Part shown: positions 23,366 to 34,717 of the stretch, one piece after another
Layout: every line of letters starts with the position of its first letter
Position numbering within the stretch: the first letter of the stretch is position 1
NCBI GenBank assembly: GCA_037176845.1
Contig: JAYKXP010000033.1
Coordinates: 481,600-545,599, forward strand
Length of the DNA: 64,000 bases
Source of the DNA: Paramarasmius palmivorus
Lineage: Eukaryota; Basidiomycota; Agaricomycetes; Agaricales; Marasmiaceae
Direction: 5' to 3'
Notes under the pieces: generated by a model
What the model saw: only the letters and a program-made list of their open reading frames with translations
What the model was told of the DNA's origin: nothing
Databases searched by the model: none
Translations under genes and position numbers: made by a program

Positions 23366-25378
23366 TTATGACCTGACGAAGTTGTCTCGGAGGACACGAT
23401 CGATCCTTCGGTCACTTTCCTATATCACGAATGAAGTCAGCACATACACTAGAAAGGATACAGAAGAAAAGGCTTACGCCAGAGTCGGAGTCGTTCATCT
23501 GCACCATCTCCAGTTCCATTTCCATCTCGTCAGTAATGCTCATACTCTTCTTGGCCCTGGCAGCCGCCTTCTCAGGGGAGCCGGCGTCGGTGATGGTGTC
23601 GATGTGGATGGAGATGCCATTTTGACGTTGAGACTGACCGTTTAACCATCAGACATCGCAAGCAGTGGAAGGAAACAAAGCAAAGGAAGACTTACGGGCT
23701 GACTGGCAGCATACGAGCCCTTGGCAAACCCCAATCCGGCGCCAGTACCCACACCAACGCCACTGGTAGTGTTGTATCCGCCATCGCCGTCGACGGATTC
23801 GCGGATCCTTCGGCGAGCGTTGAGAGTGGCAAGAAGAGAGTTGGCGTAGACTAGAATGGCGTCAGGTACCAGTGGTGAGCAAGGTCAAAGGAAACTTACG
23901 GCGACCAATACAGAAGAAGAAAGTGATGTAGATGAACGTGTTTGGAGCGGCGGTGATCTATACATGCATGCATCAGCTAAATTTCAAGTTAAAGAGAGAA
24001 AAAAATACAACATACTGAGATCAAAGAGGCAACGGCGCATAAGGACGTCAAGAGGCCAGTGTTGACCGCGTACATGATGAGCTTTCTGATAATCGTATCG
24101 CTCCTGGAATGTAAGATACTCATAAGCTGAAGTATCACCGACTGGGCTAAAGAAACAAACCTTTGAAACCCAGTCCTGCTACCCTGAAGCAGAAAGCACA
24201 GTACGGCGGCGATGTATACGTCTGCTGCGGCCGCGAGCGCATTGACAAGGATACTAAGCCACTGAATGAGCCACCTAAATCAGCACTGGGAAGACAAAGC
24301 GGAGAGGGAATAATACCTTCATAGTAGCAAGGTCATCAAAAGACTTGACGCGGACAAGAGCAATAATTGCGAAAGCAGTGATACATCCTATCAAATTTTG
24401 TGAACATCCGAGAACGCAGAAGAGATGGAAAGACTGACCGAATTCAGCCAAAACCAAGATGACCGCCACACCAGTGACGATGATGGTAGTAAAACTTAGG
24501 GAACTGTTGCGTCGAGATAAGGTTAGATCTATGGGTGACATCAGGGATCTATATGTAGAGACAAGGAAAAAGGAACGTACAGCGCCAGACGCGGTGAGTG
24601 AGGAAGCTAGAGTAAAGAAGACGTCAGACACCAAACATGATCCGTTGGATAAAATTGCATGATGGACATACCTCTGAACAAGGAACCCGGTGAGGCCCTG
24701 CGTGTAGATCAAATACAAGTTAATTTGAGCCCAACTATAGAATAAGAGAACGTACATTAAACAGGACTTCAGCCTGTTGTGAATGGTCGTCAGTGAGTTA
24801 TACGAGTGATCCAGTGATGACTAGCGTACCAAAAGGGACCTAAGGAGTTTATCAGCACGAGGATCAAGGCAAACAGCAAGATGAAACGCACCAAACACAT
24901 TTTCCAAGAATAGCAGGGTTGGCGTAGTTGGTAACCAAGTAGGTATAGACTAGCGCGTCAATAAGTTCAGCGATAAACCAAGGCAGAACAGAGGAGCTCA
25001 CTCGTGTGAGAGATCAACATGGAATGGATAGTATCAAACAAGAACACGGCGCCTACGACGAGCTTGAGAGGCCATTTGTCGTTTGCTCCGGGTTCGATAA
25101 AGTAGTTGTATGTTTGCAGAAGGGATACTGTCGATGATTCGTGTTGTCGAAGAGCTTGTTGTCTTGGAATTTATGGACCTACCACCGTACAAGCTAGAGA
25201 ACGATCGAGTCAGCTCACGAAAACTAAAAGAGGAAAGACAATCGGACACTTACACACAAGCAAGCAAACAACCGACAAGAGCAGCGCCCATCGTAGAGTC
25301 CAATGGCGGAACAGCAGGCGCCTCAACGACGGTTGCAAAGCTGAGGGTAAACCCAGGGTGAGGAACGTACAGAGCCAT
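23366..25378 (-). CDS. DUF6534 seven-helix membrane protein
   Basis: Multi-exon gene starting MALYVPHPGFTLSFAT at 25378 and ending in RRIDRVLRDNFVRS with TAA at 23366-23368. Blocks in order: LDSTMGAALVGCLLACV (helix 1), QTYNYFIEPGANDKWPLKLVV, VFLFDTIHSMLISHT (helix 2), YLVTNYANPAILG, FNGLTGFLVQR, SLSFTTIIVTGVAVILVLAEF, CITAFAIIALVRVKSFDDL, then the diagnostic DUF6534 region SDTIIRKLIMYAVNTGLLTS, AVASLISI, APNTFIYITFFFCIGRLYANSLLATLNARRR. A cytosolic Ser/Pro tail with the acidic stretch ITDEMEMELEMVQMNDSDSG follows. DUF6534 proteins are a large basidiomycete-specific family of unknown role, often discussed as receptor-like. All introns are short GT-AG; I did not fix every boundary. No lesion was seen. 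Confidence 0.88.
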
Positions 25379-25456
25379 TGTGGAGGAGCGAGAGAATGAG
25401 AGTGGGGTGAAGGAAAAGGGAGTGAAACCGAAATGAAGTACCATTTGGCGCGTGCA

Positions 25457-25465
25457 CTTATATGG
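25457..25465 (-). promoter_or_regulatory. Candidate TATA box of the DUF6534 gene
   Basis: CCATATAAG on the minus strand lies about 80-88 bp upstream of the ATG at 25378, a usual distance when the 5' UTR is about 50 nt. Confidence 0.4.
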
Positions 25466-27890
25466 CAGGTCAGGCAGGGAAGGGAAGGCGGGGACCCCGT
25501 AGACCCGTTACGCTTCCTGGCTAGCTTATTTAGTAACCGATCCACTAAAATTTTTTCAATTGAATTCACTCGCGAATGCGTTTTTCTTCGCTTCCTCAGC
25601 CTGCGTAGACAACGGAATTAGAACTTGAAGTTCTAGCAGTAGGGACAGGGAGGAGGAGGCTACGACACTACATAAAACCAATTTTTTTTTGAGACTTTTG
25701 ATAGTGAATTCCGTCAGTGATTGCCCTCACCCAATTCTTGAAGCCACTTTGACGGAGAACTTGAGCCAAAAGTTTTCTTGACAGAGCACGATGGTGGTCG
25801 ATAACAAACCCTTTTTCGGACTGTGACTGTATGTTATCAGATGATGTGACATATGTTGCGCTTCGCTTGTAACCATCACGGCTCTCGCTTCAAGTTCTTG
25901 GTTCGATTCTCTATTCTTGCTCAACCTTAGACTCTGAGGGAACTGCTTTACGGCGCGATATCATCTCAATGAAAACCTTCCAGATCATTTCTTTCTGGAA
26001 ACTGAGCAGACATGCACCCACAATTTCGAAAAGCCACCGTTCGGAAGATTGGTCTGATGACCGTTCACCTGCCTCATGTCCCCAGAAAACGGAATGAACC
26101 CCACATGAAAAAATTTTCTGTAGCCTCGTGCCCTGCAGGACATTGGACACCATAGAACGTGCCTGCCGACTGGGCTTCTGAGCTTGTGGCGGCGGAAGGA
26201 GGACCCTGAGGTAACGTCATGCCTTCCGCTTGCGAATGCGTTGAATATTGAGGTACTGATGGAAATTTTCAAGGGTTCCAATTTCGGTGGGTTCTGACGC
26301 GCCTTTCGGGCCTTTTTGTGGCTTGCTAGATCTCTAATTCTTCGCCTTGAAGTTGTATCAGTCTCTTGCTCTGGAATGGTGTTTACCCTCCGTGCTCTCG
26401 ACTCTCGACTAAATTTACTTGATTAATTGCACTTCAGAATCCTGGACCAACTGGTATCCATGTTTACATACCATCTCCCATACCAACCAAATCTATATTT
26501 TAATCGTCGGTGTATTCGGGGTCCTACCACGCCACGCGAGATTCCTCAGATGAGGAACCGTGGAATTTCCAGTTTTCCAGAACCTTTACGTACAGATCGT
26601 CGGTCATCTCTTCTCGTCTTTCTTCAGCCTTCCTCCTCGACCCAGCCGTATTGCAGACCTAGGTAATGGAACCATTCCCTTCCTGGTTTCGGTATATTTA
26701 CTACCCAAAAACCACAAATTCCCAGTTTCTACGTCTCTGTCCCATATCCGTGCTAGTACCGACGTCATCGTCTCATGGCCGCTTATAGCCCGACTATGTT
26801 ACCTTTTCCCCGAGTCAAAAAAATTTTAGGAATGGAACCTTTAGTGCAGCAGCACCGGTCCGAGAAAGAAATTTTTCTGTTGCGAAGTACGCTTAGCCTT
26901 GGACCCTTGTAGTTTCCTGAGCCTCATGGTACGGAAACTTCGCTTTACACTCATGCCCGGAACCGGCGCTTGCGGTTGCGAGAGGAGCCTACTTCCAATA
27001 TGCTCATTCCGCCTTCAGCTGCAGTGGAACTCTTGGACGAGTTTGAGTGATAGTGCTTCTGAGATTTTTGCATCAAATACCCATGACCTTATCGATGATA
27101 GATGGTTAGTACACCTGATCTCGGAGTAGGATGGAAGAGCTGATAGCCTGGAGCTTCTTTCATTTTGCATGGGATTCGGAACGTCCCAGGTAGTCGGGAT
27201 TAGCATTGATGGTTAGGAGGGAGACACTCTCTTGCATTCAGCACTGCAGCTTCCCTCCGTTCTGTTTAGATACTTCAGCTGGAGTTTGGCTGGAGTTCAA
27301 CAAGGAAAGAGCACGACAAGTGAGTTAACGATGGAGCATAAAAGAAAATCGCATCGCCAACGATCAAGGGGTGCCATCAGGGTTCAAACCTGGGCTTCAG
27401 AAGTAAAGGGGTCCCAAGAAGAGTATATCGAAATGCAGAGCAAAGACCACTACAGTGTAGCCTGCAGACAACTTGAAATCTGCAAGTTCTCAGATCTCAT
27501 GCCTGATCGCCTTTGAACGCGTCAATTCAGGCCGTGAGAATCACCTAGATAATGTCCTCGCCTCTTGCTCTTGACCCTCATGTTCGACGGTCCCACTGTG
27601 GTTCCGGCTGGCTGTACTGGTATTAGTGCAGGGTATTGAGATCACCTTTGGTCCACAATCGGTGTGCTCACAAAAGACGTATAGCAAGGCATTTGATTGA
27701 TTAATCGAAAATGAACTGCTAATAACATTGGTGAGCAACATCAATTTGGAACCCTCAGCGGCCCAGAACTAATTCATGATAGAGAGGATCTTTCACAGTA
27801 TGATGAAGCCAGTCTCTTGAGAACGTGCCGCAGGGCAATTATGGTATCGTGCACGATAGAACGCGGGGTTTTCCGTTGGCTGATTCACTA
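25466..27890. other. Intergenic, nothing supported
   Basis: Scattered short frames on both strands with no motif. No tRNA, tandem repeat or terminal repeats were recognised. Confidence 0.4.
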
Positions 27891-27899
27891 CTCGTTCCC

Positions 27900-28530
27900 C
27901 AGCGTTTATTTCTTTGGATGATCATAATGTCGCTACGTGTCAAGATCGTGATCCTATTCGTCTGCCCAGCCTTTCTCAGGTCCATCCAACGAAGACTGCT
28001 AAATGCACCACTCTCGCTTCAGAGTATCATGCCAAAAACTGTATCTCTGAGCCTTCGATAGGGAAGTATACGACGCAAATATCTGCAGCTCAATGTCTAG
28101 CGTCGACTGCTGCGAAGAATGGGAAGGCATATGCAGAGGACAATCAAAGGAAAGTTAAGTCGAACTGGACAGAGGATTTATCAATGGTACGTGTTCTTGT
28201 TCACTGTTTCATCACAGGCAACCCCTCCAGCCCCGATCCATGCGTTTCACAGGACGATGCAAGATATCTCTAATCAATATTCCTCTGCACTCGTTGATAC
28301 GTTACCTTTGTAGTTTCAAACGAGAGCAGATATTGGGGCTTATCGTATGTGCAGATTGAAAAGGAAATTAAAGGTGAGGATATCTTTCTCTCAAGACATC
28401 GTTACACTCATTTCACTGTCATGTTCTTCTAGAAGACGCTTTCGCAAATGCTCCCGTATACCCTTCGTCGCCAGCTCTAACACTCGAGCCACTTCTCGGC
28501 AGGGAAGTCCAGAGAAGTTGAATACCCAAT
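27900..28530 (+). other. Possible unrecognised protein-coding region
   Basis: A coding-like frame reads DDHNVATCQDRDPIRLPSLS and continues for about 90 codons to NWTEDLSM. A short GT-AG gap of 31 nt would lead to ATPPAPIHAFHRTMQDISNQ. Further on, FVVSNESRYWGLSYVQIEKE joins over a good GT-AG intron to EDAFANAPVYPSSPALTLEP and a TGA. The last two parts need a frame change near 28305-28315. It resembles a decayed or mis-spliced gene rather than chance sequence, but I recognise no family. Confidence 0.28.
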
Positions 28531-29201
28531 CAATGACAAGGAATAGACAACACGCGATGGTGTTTCAATAAGCATTGCGAAGAAAAGAAGTTTGAATATG
28601 TCACGGTTAATCAGGGTAGTATGTTGTGTTGGGCATAGTTTAGCTGTGATGAAAGGTGTACCGTCTCTGAGCTATCCGCTCCATTGTTTCTAAACGCTCA
28701 TTTAGGTGCTACTTGCCCCTGAACATGTACGGATAAGCCTGCTCCGTTTCGGGTAGAGTACAGAGACGCCACGAAGGAAATCTTAGCTTCTATTTATAGA
28801 TAGGTAGATCGCACAGACGCTTGGGTAGACTAGGTATATTGAATCTTCCCAAATTATAAGCAGTTTCGATAAAAGTATTCCCCGATAAAACATTGTTCGT
28901 GCCGTGGTACTGTAATCTATCATCCTCACAGCTTCTTTCCTATTCATTCGCTGTGAGCTCAAATACAACACAGTCAATCTTCTTCTGACACTTAATGCGG
29001 AACCTTAGGAATGATATAATACATGTATGTAAAATGGGAAAGCTGACATAGATAATGGAATGCGAGCTCGTTGTGTACAGAAAACGAAGATCGTTGTAAA
29101 CGCTGAGTGTATTACATAAAAGGGTGAGGGGGGAATCTTGGTTGGTTTTCCCGTACTTGATGAACAAAATCTACGTCTAACCGATGAGCGTCAGTATCGG
29201 A
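28531..29201. other. Intergenic, nothing supported
   Basis: AT-richer spacer downstream of the possible coding region; only short frames. Confidence 0.4.
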
Positions 29202-29615
29202 TCAGCAAACCAGCCCTACATCGAGAGACGTACTTTGCAGCAGAGTGCCTGCTGAAGGCAACACACAACCTGAGGTACCACTACTATTTTCGCCCAACCG
29301 ACGCAAGGCATCATCCTTGTTCACAAACTCATTCACCAACTCCTCCTCCGCCTTCTTCACGACAGCCAAAGTCTTGCGATTTTGATGGTGGACACGGTAT
29401 TGCATGATCATAGGACACGTTTCGCGGTGGGTATCCCACATCATGCTGTCAGCAATGAGGTGTCCTCCCATGGAAATGAAGACCACTCGGACGTTTGTTT
29501 TGCAAAGGTAGCATCGTACGTCAATTGAAGCAGGATTGACCAGAGATGAACGGTCGATGAATGGATCGGAAAGGAAATTGTTCCTAAGTTCGGGAGGGAT
29601 GGGCATTGAGGACAT
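29202..29615 (-). CDS. Small C2HC zinc-finger-like protein
   Basis: Single-exon frame of 137 aa starting MSSMPIPPELRNNFLSDP. The core DVRCYLCKTNVRVVF ... DTHRETCPMIMQYRVHHQNR places CxxC about 25 residues before HxxxC, a spacing compatible with one zinc site. A helical stretch (KTLAVVKKAEEELVNEFVNK) follows, then a Ser/Gly-rich tail. No signal peptide or membrane segment. I do not recognise a named family; a DNA- or protein-binding role would be inference from the metal-binding pattern alone. A downstream 3' exon is possible because the last 20 residues look unlike the rest. Confidence 0.5.
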   Translation of the reverse strand: MSSMPIPPELRNNFLSDPFIDRSSLVNPASIDVRCYLCKTNVRVVFISMGGHLIADSMMWDTHRETCPMIMQYRVHHQNRKTLAVVKKAEEELVNEFVNKDDALRRLGENSSGTSGCVLPSAGTLLQSTSLDVGLVC

Positions 29616-31959
29616 GTCGAGGTGTGTCTAGTGGACGAAATGAGAGGCTGGTAGTTGAGAGTATGATTGGGATAGGTCCTTCCCATTTTATACTCCGTTC
29701 GAGTGGCAAAACTTGAAGATTGTACCACACTGGAGGACAATAATCTGGCGTGAAATTCTTTCCGACTAGAATGAAGGTGGCGTTGGCCGACGTGCGTGTT
29801 AGTGCCAGATGTATCAATAATTCATCCACCGAGTTCGTGCATGCCACAAAAATGGTGCTCCGCGCACGTGGGCTTGAGTAGAGACCCACATACCAACAGG
29901 TCCGTGTTCATAATGTACTCTTCGTCTGCATGACACGAATAACCACTAGCTGAAGACTAGACCGTGCTTCGAATTCGATACGTTTGTCGCCGTTCCAAGA
30001 GGATGGGTTTTCTGAGGAGAAATCTGGAGGTGCTGAACGAGACAATGAATGCTGTTCCGTCGTCGAAGGCCTTCACTACCCGGTTGATGTTGGTACAAAT
30101 ATGCTATGCCACGGAGAATGCGACGAGCGATGATCACCAGTTGTTGATAGGTAAAGGATACTTATATTTAGGGACGTCTCATGTCAAGTTGGAGCCATAC
30201 CTGCTCATCCCAACCGTGTATTCTGCATTTTGAAAGGATCAGTCATGGACGTTTCAGAAAGAGAGTGAACACGTGGCTGGGCGTTTAACATTATGGAGAG
30301 TGCTCAGGCTTAGGTAATTCCGTTTACCTTGCTCTTGTCCATCGTGAAGGACGATGCTGGATGCTGGCAGTGGGATGTAGAACCAGTGCAAGGTGTGGAA
30401 TATCTAGTCGTGGATTTTTGCTATTTGGCTCATGTTTCCTATAGGCATGAACTCCGGATACTTCTCGAGGCCTAATCTATATTCTCTCTATTATTCGGCT
30501 TCAGGCTGGTCTCTTTCCTCTTTTCGGGGTCCACACGTCGTCTTTCTCACTCATATTCTCAGATTCTGCGCGTTTGCTTTTCTATATACTGTTTCCTACC
30601 ACATTTATCCGTCCTATCGTCTCTGTGTGCCCTAGACAGCCACTGTGCTGGAATCCTCTGTTACGCGGAGCAAGCCTTTTGGTCTCGTGCGTCGATGTTC
30701 TCGAGAAAGACGGATGGGCGGTGAGGGTAATCATAAAATTAAACAGGTGTGCCTCTTACTCTGTCAGTAAGACCAGTATGCTGACAGAACTGGTCAAGAC
30801 GACCTAGTATTCAAACTTTTTCGCAAAGAAAAATCGTCGTAGGAGGTGGTAGAGGCTAGAGAGCAAAGAATGTCGACTCCTCAGCGTGAGGGTATGCACT
30901 GAACGTCAGAGTATGAAGTGGTACTTCACGGTAGCATGGTATAGAACCTCAACTGCTCTGTCCGTTCTGCTCACTTCCACGATTCTTGCCCTTTATTTCC
31001 CGTCCAACCCATCTACACAATGGCCATCTAGTTTTAACATGTTTTTCCAGGGTTTGCCACACCGCTTTCAAGTTTGAGCCCGTCGGAACCTAACCATAAC
31101 GCACAGTATGAAGATGTACCCTCATTCTTGCACATTTTCATCTAGTCTTCGCCGGCCTCTGCCTACATCAATATTCTCTGCACGTCCATTCGTCAAAAGC
31201 GTCTACGAACGTAGATCTGGATGTGGAAACTAATCATCCAAATGGAGGACTTGCCGCCATATCTCACGTCGGCATGCCCCACACCTATCATTTTCGTATA
31301 TGGTATAGGGTGTAAAGATCAGTTAGCAAAGAAATGTTCAGTAGTTGCCGCATTAGGTAGTTCAAGTAAGGATTCCAGATTTCTCTGATGAATGTGCCGT
31401 GCTGTAAATGATAATCGCGATGAGCTCATTTGCTGCCTTTGCAAGTTCTTTACCGGCAAACTGGTTGCATTCCAAGTTAACCTGAGTGTCTATTACGAAA
31501 TGATCAAGAATAATGGAAGTTTGATTGTCATAGAGGCGCTTGCAGTGGTATGGATAGTTACCTCCAAGCGTTTGATGTCTTTCGCTACCCAGCTAAAGAC
31601 AACACTTACTCTACGCCTGTCGTAGGATGCTTTGCGACGAATGCATATGCTCATGTACTGAAAGTGCTCAGTAAGCAGCCCGGGGCAGGTCTATTCTAAC
31701 GATGCTACAGATGTACAGGACCGAGATTGAATCACAATGCATCCTTTGTCTCACATTTCGTGACATGAACAATCACTGGAAGAAAACTAGTTCGGGATTC
31801 GGAAAGTGAGGATAACCCAATGACTTCAGCTTGTTGAACACGGAGAGGAATATCCTGATTTTGAGGACCCGGTTGTTCGTCTCTGACATGATGTCCTGTA
31901 TGAAAGGTAGATTGGAGCATCATCATGTAGAAAACAATTCCCTGTGATGAGTGCGGGGG
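29616..31959. other. Intergenic with a possible membrane-protein relic
   Basis: On the minus strand near 29975-30000 a frame reads SWNGDKRI, echoing the VVWNGDKRV block of the intact seven-helix gene at 31960-33028. The surrounding frame is broken. The remainder (30.3-31.95 kb) shows only short unsupported frames. Confidence 0.35.
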
Positions 31960-33028
31960 TCAGGATAAAACTGGTGATTCCAAGCGCTGGATACCTACGA
32001 CAAGAGGCACAATCTATGGAGTCGTGGAGACGATCATCAGGGACCTGCAGTGATAAAATGATTTTATGCTTACGGTCTCATTTGGGATACTCGTTATGGT
32101 GCTGTTATATACGAGCGAAACGAGGAAAAACAACAGGAACGTGGTGTATATTGCTCCGGATTCGATCACCAGTAGCATAAACGTCTGGATCACGTCGTGG
32201 CCTCCGGTGGCGCGTATATTCCTGATTTTGTACTTCACATAGAACAGGCGCAAAGCAATAAAAGCTGATTAGAATGGTAAGTTAGGGATACTCGGCTATG
32301 GAGCACCTATTACTGACCGGTGCATCCAAGGTTTGTGGCAAGAGCGAGAGCCAACGTTGCAATAGCAGCAGGAAGTGACCCGGGGGATATAAAATCTGTG
32401 CTATGGACAGGTGTGCCGATGAGCCGAACCACAGTAAATATCCCGATTGAGATGTTAGCAATGAAGGTGGTCATGAACGGCAGTGTAACACGTTTATCGC
32501 CGTTCCAAACGACATAAAGCCTGTACAACTGATTGAAGTCATAGTAAAAGTTTTGTGATAAATGATTTTGAAGCGTACCCAGAATCCATCTCCGAGTTGG
32601 ATTTGCATCATAAGAGAAGCTTCCTTGACAATGTATATGGGATTGTTGGTATCGATGCTTCTTGCTCCCGTATTATAAATTGTCTGAGCAACATGGCTGA
32701 TATTGCAGACAATATGCTGCGAGCATTGATTAATTCAGTGGTTGATGGGCAGTGAATAGACCTGCACTAACCATCGTAGCGAGTATGAACATCAAAGTTC
32801 CTACTGCGTGAATCCGTATGAGCTGGGGCGTCACTGGTTTCCGACATGTCGCAGCTAGAGCAATTATAAAAAGTACGGTGAATGCCCCTTGGAACAATTC
32901 AGCATCGTTGCTATAGCTCGCATGGGATAAATTTCAAAGCATGTTAAGAGTGCAAACTCACCGTACAAAATGCATTCAACTAGTGTAGCTATCACGTTGG
33001 CTTTAGCCACTGGCGTTGCGTCAACCAT
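31960..33028 (-). CDS. Seven-helix membrane protein (ECILYG / YRLYVVWN type)
   Basis: Multi-exon minus-strand gene with short GT-AG introns. The ATG at 33028 starts MVDATPVAKANVIATLVECILYG, and ECILYG is a conserved N-terminal block of a very common agaricomycete seven-helix family. Further blocks: FTVLFIIALAATCRK, VGTLMFILATM, HVAQTIYNTGARSID, MMQIQLGDGFW, LYRLYVVWNGDKRV, NISIGIFTVVRLIG, ALALATNLGCT, FIALRLFYVKYKIRNIR, VIESGAIYTTFLLFFLVSLV and IVPLVVGI. About seven hydrophobic segments are visible. The last exon ends early (IQRLESPVLS, TGA at 31960-31962), while a neighbouring frame continues longer, so the C-terminus may be truncated or differently spliced. Family function is unknown; receptor-like topology is all that can be said. 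Confidence 0.78.
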
Positions 33029-33827
33029 TGGGGTGTGTAATGAACAGATGAAATCGTTGAGCACGGAAAGTCCTTTTATAACTATTGACGGTAGTCCATC
33101 TGATAGTGATCAATAATGGGTGAGAATGATGGGTTTCACTAGGCTTACAGAAATGGCGGATGTGAATTATCATACAGCATGAGATAAAAGTGCAGAATGG
33201 AAGAAAAATTGTATCGCCTTGATTCGACGGGTGAGCAATTGATCGCCTTGTAGTGCCAGACGCCGGACCAATGCGGAATGGTCGTGAAGCTTTTCAGAGG
33301 GCCCCGCAGATAGTTGAAGGAGGGCAGATCAAGAAGGACTTTGTACCAAGAGGAATTAGGGAACGACAACTTCAAGTTGAAGTGTTTGCTAGGGAACGGG
33401 TCGATCGCTAGGATAATGATTACACAAGCGCTGGCATGGCGGTTTGAACGATCACGGCTATAGAACGGCATGCAAAGGCGCGGTGTAAATGATGCCCTTC
33501 CATTCAGGAATCCTGCAGTATCCGTATGGCACTCCATCACAAACGAAAGAAATCAATCCATCACTTCGAGTTCCTATAATGATACGGCAGCACAAGCTTG
33601 ACTGTTGTAGGATCACTGTTGCTGTCGATGAAATACACTCTGAACCTTTGTGGAAGCTCCGAGCAACAAGAATAGTAGATACGAAACCGAAGAGAATCTA
33701 GAGAAAATTCGACACAACTCGCTTGCGATGTTGACGGTATTAATATACTTCGAGTGACGGCATACTACAAGAGGTATTAAAGAGGAATAGGCAGACCGTA
33801 AGACTTCCAGCCCCAGCCCAGGAAACT
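33029..33827. other. Intergenic, possible gene remnant on minus strand
   Basis: A 131-codon minus-strand frame at 33145-33540 and a neighbouring open stretch (FGFVSTILVARSFHKGSE near 33660-33715) are hydrophobic and splice-like but contain stops I could not resolve. It may be the residue of another membrane protein gene. Confidence 0.25.
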
Positions 33828-34717
33828 ATGTCGTCCAAGTGTGTTTCGCTCGTGCCGGTCTCCAGTAAAAACTTACTGATATCGTTCACAATAGCGTAGA
33901 AGGTACCAATAACAATGACAAGGTTAAAACCATACAGGGTAAGCTATCTCGTTGCACTCTACCATCTAGGCCAATGATCCTCTCCGTTATAGGTAGCGAG
34001 CCTCCTTTCGACTCGTGCTCCGAGATAAAGACCGAGCTCTTCCTCGCTCAAATTCAACTCTCAAAATTCGCTGGCCGTTACCTCACCATTGTTAAAGGCG
34101 AGGAATATTATGACTGGAATGGTTTCCTCTAAGCAGTGTTGGATCATAACGGGGATGATCTCGTTCTCATTTATCCCGATAGCAAGGCGTTACCGGCGGA
34201 AGAAGCAAACGAGAGCCTTACCATCATCATCCTTCCGGTGTCGCTCTCACCACCCCAAGGTCCCAAATTCTTCAGAGGATCCAGTGATAACCCGGGAAAC
34301 AATCGTACTACTATCCCTCGCGATACACCAAGCTCTGTCGCAAACATCTGCAACTACATTGTCTGGTTCGTGACCATCAAGGTCGGCATACCAATCGACA
34401 ACGACGCCATTTACGCCACAGTTCTCAATGCGTTCACGAACCTCCAATGGGCTACCGAAAAGGGGTTTGCGAGTTTCTACTCGAAGACTACGGGGAGTAA
34501 CTCGGCTTATGAGTATCGCGTAACGTTTAGTGCGCCGTTGGCGGGAGATAAAAATAGCTTCTTGAGCTTTGTCAGTACGATTCGGTTACAGGCAGATATT
34601 AGGACGCAAAGTGCGTGGTGGGGGTTGGTTAGTAGCTCTGTGCACAGGTTTAGATGCGAGATTATTGGTTTGAAGTTTAAGGTTAGCAAGGGGTTTAGGG
34701 ATCCGTATTGGAGTTGA
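33828..34717 (+). pseudogene. Cyt/volvatoxin-like pore-forming protein gene with one in-frame stop
   Basis: Three exons (33828-33838, 33895-33938, 33993-34717) with clean GT-AG introns total exactly 260 codons, the usual length for Cyt delta-endotoxin and volvatoxin relatives found in many mushrooms. The C-terminal two thirds, from about 34320 on, has the family's arrangement: a helix ending near 34375, an Asn-rich amphipathic segment followed by an aromatic strand at 34400-34490, and alternating beta strands to the stop at 34715-34717. Codon 65 (34130-34132) is TAA in frame. The frame before and after it is otherwise open and phase-consistent, and no plausible intron covers the stop. It is therefore most likely a recently inactivated copy; an assembly error or strain polymorphism cannot be excluded. 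The family assignment rests on pattern recognition, not a search. Confidence 0.62.

Noticed and set aside
25880..25925. GGTTCGATTCT resembling a B box
   Set aside because: The flanking bases do not form a T-stem and no other tRNA arms are present.
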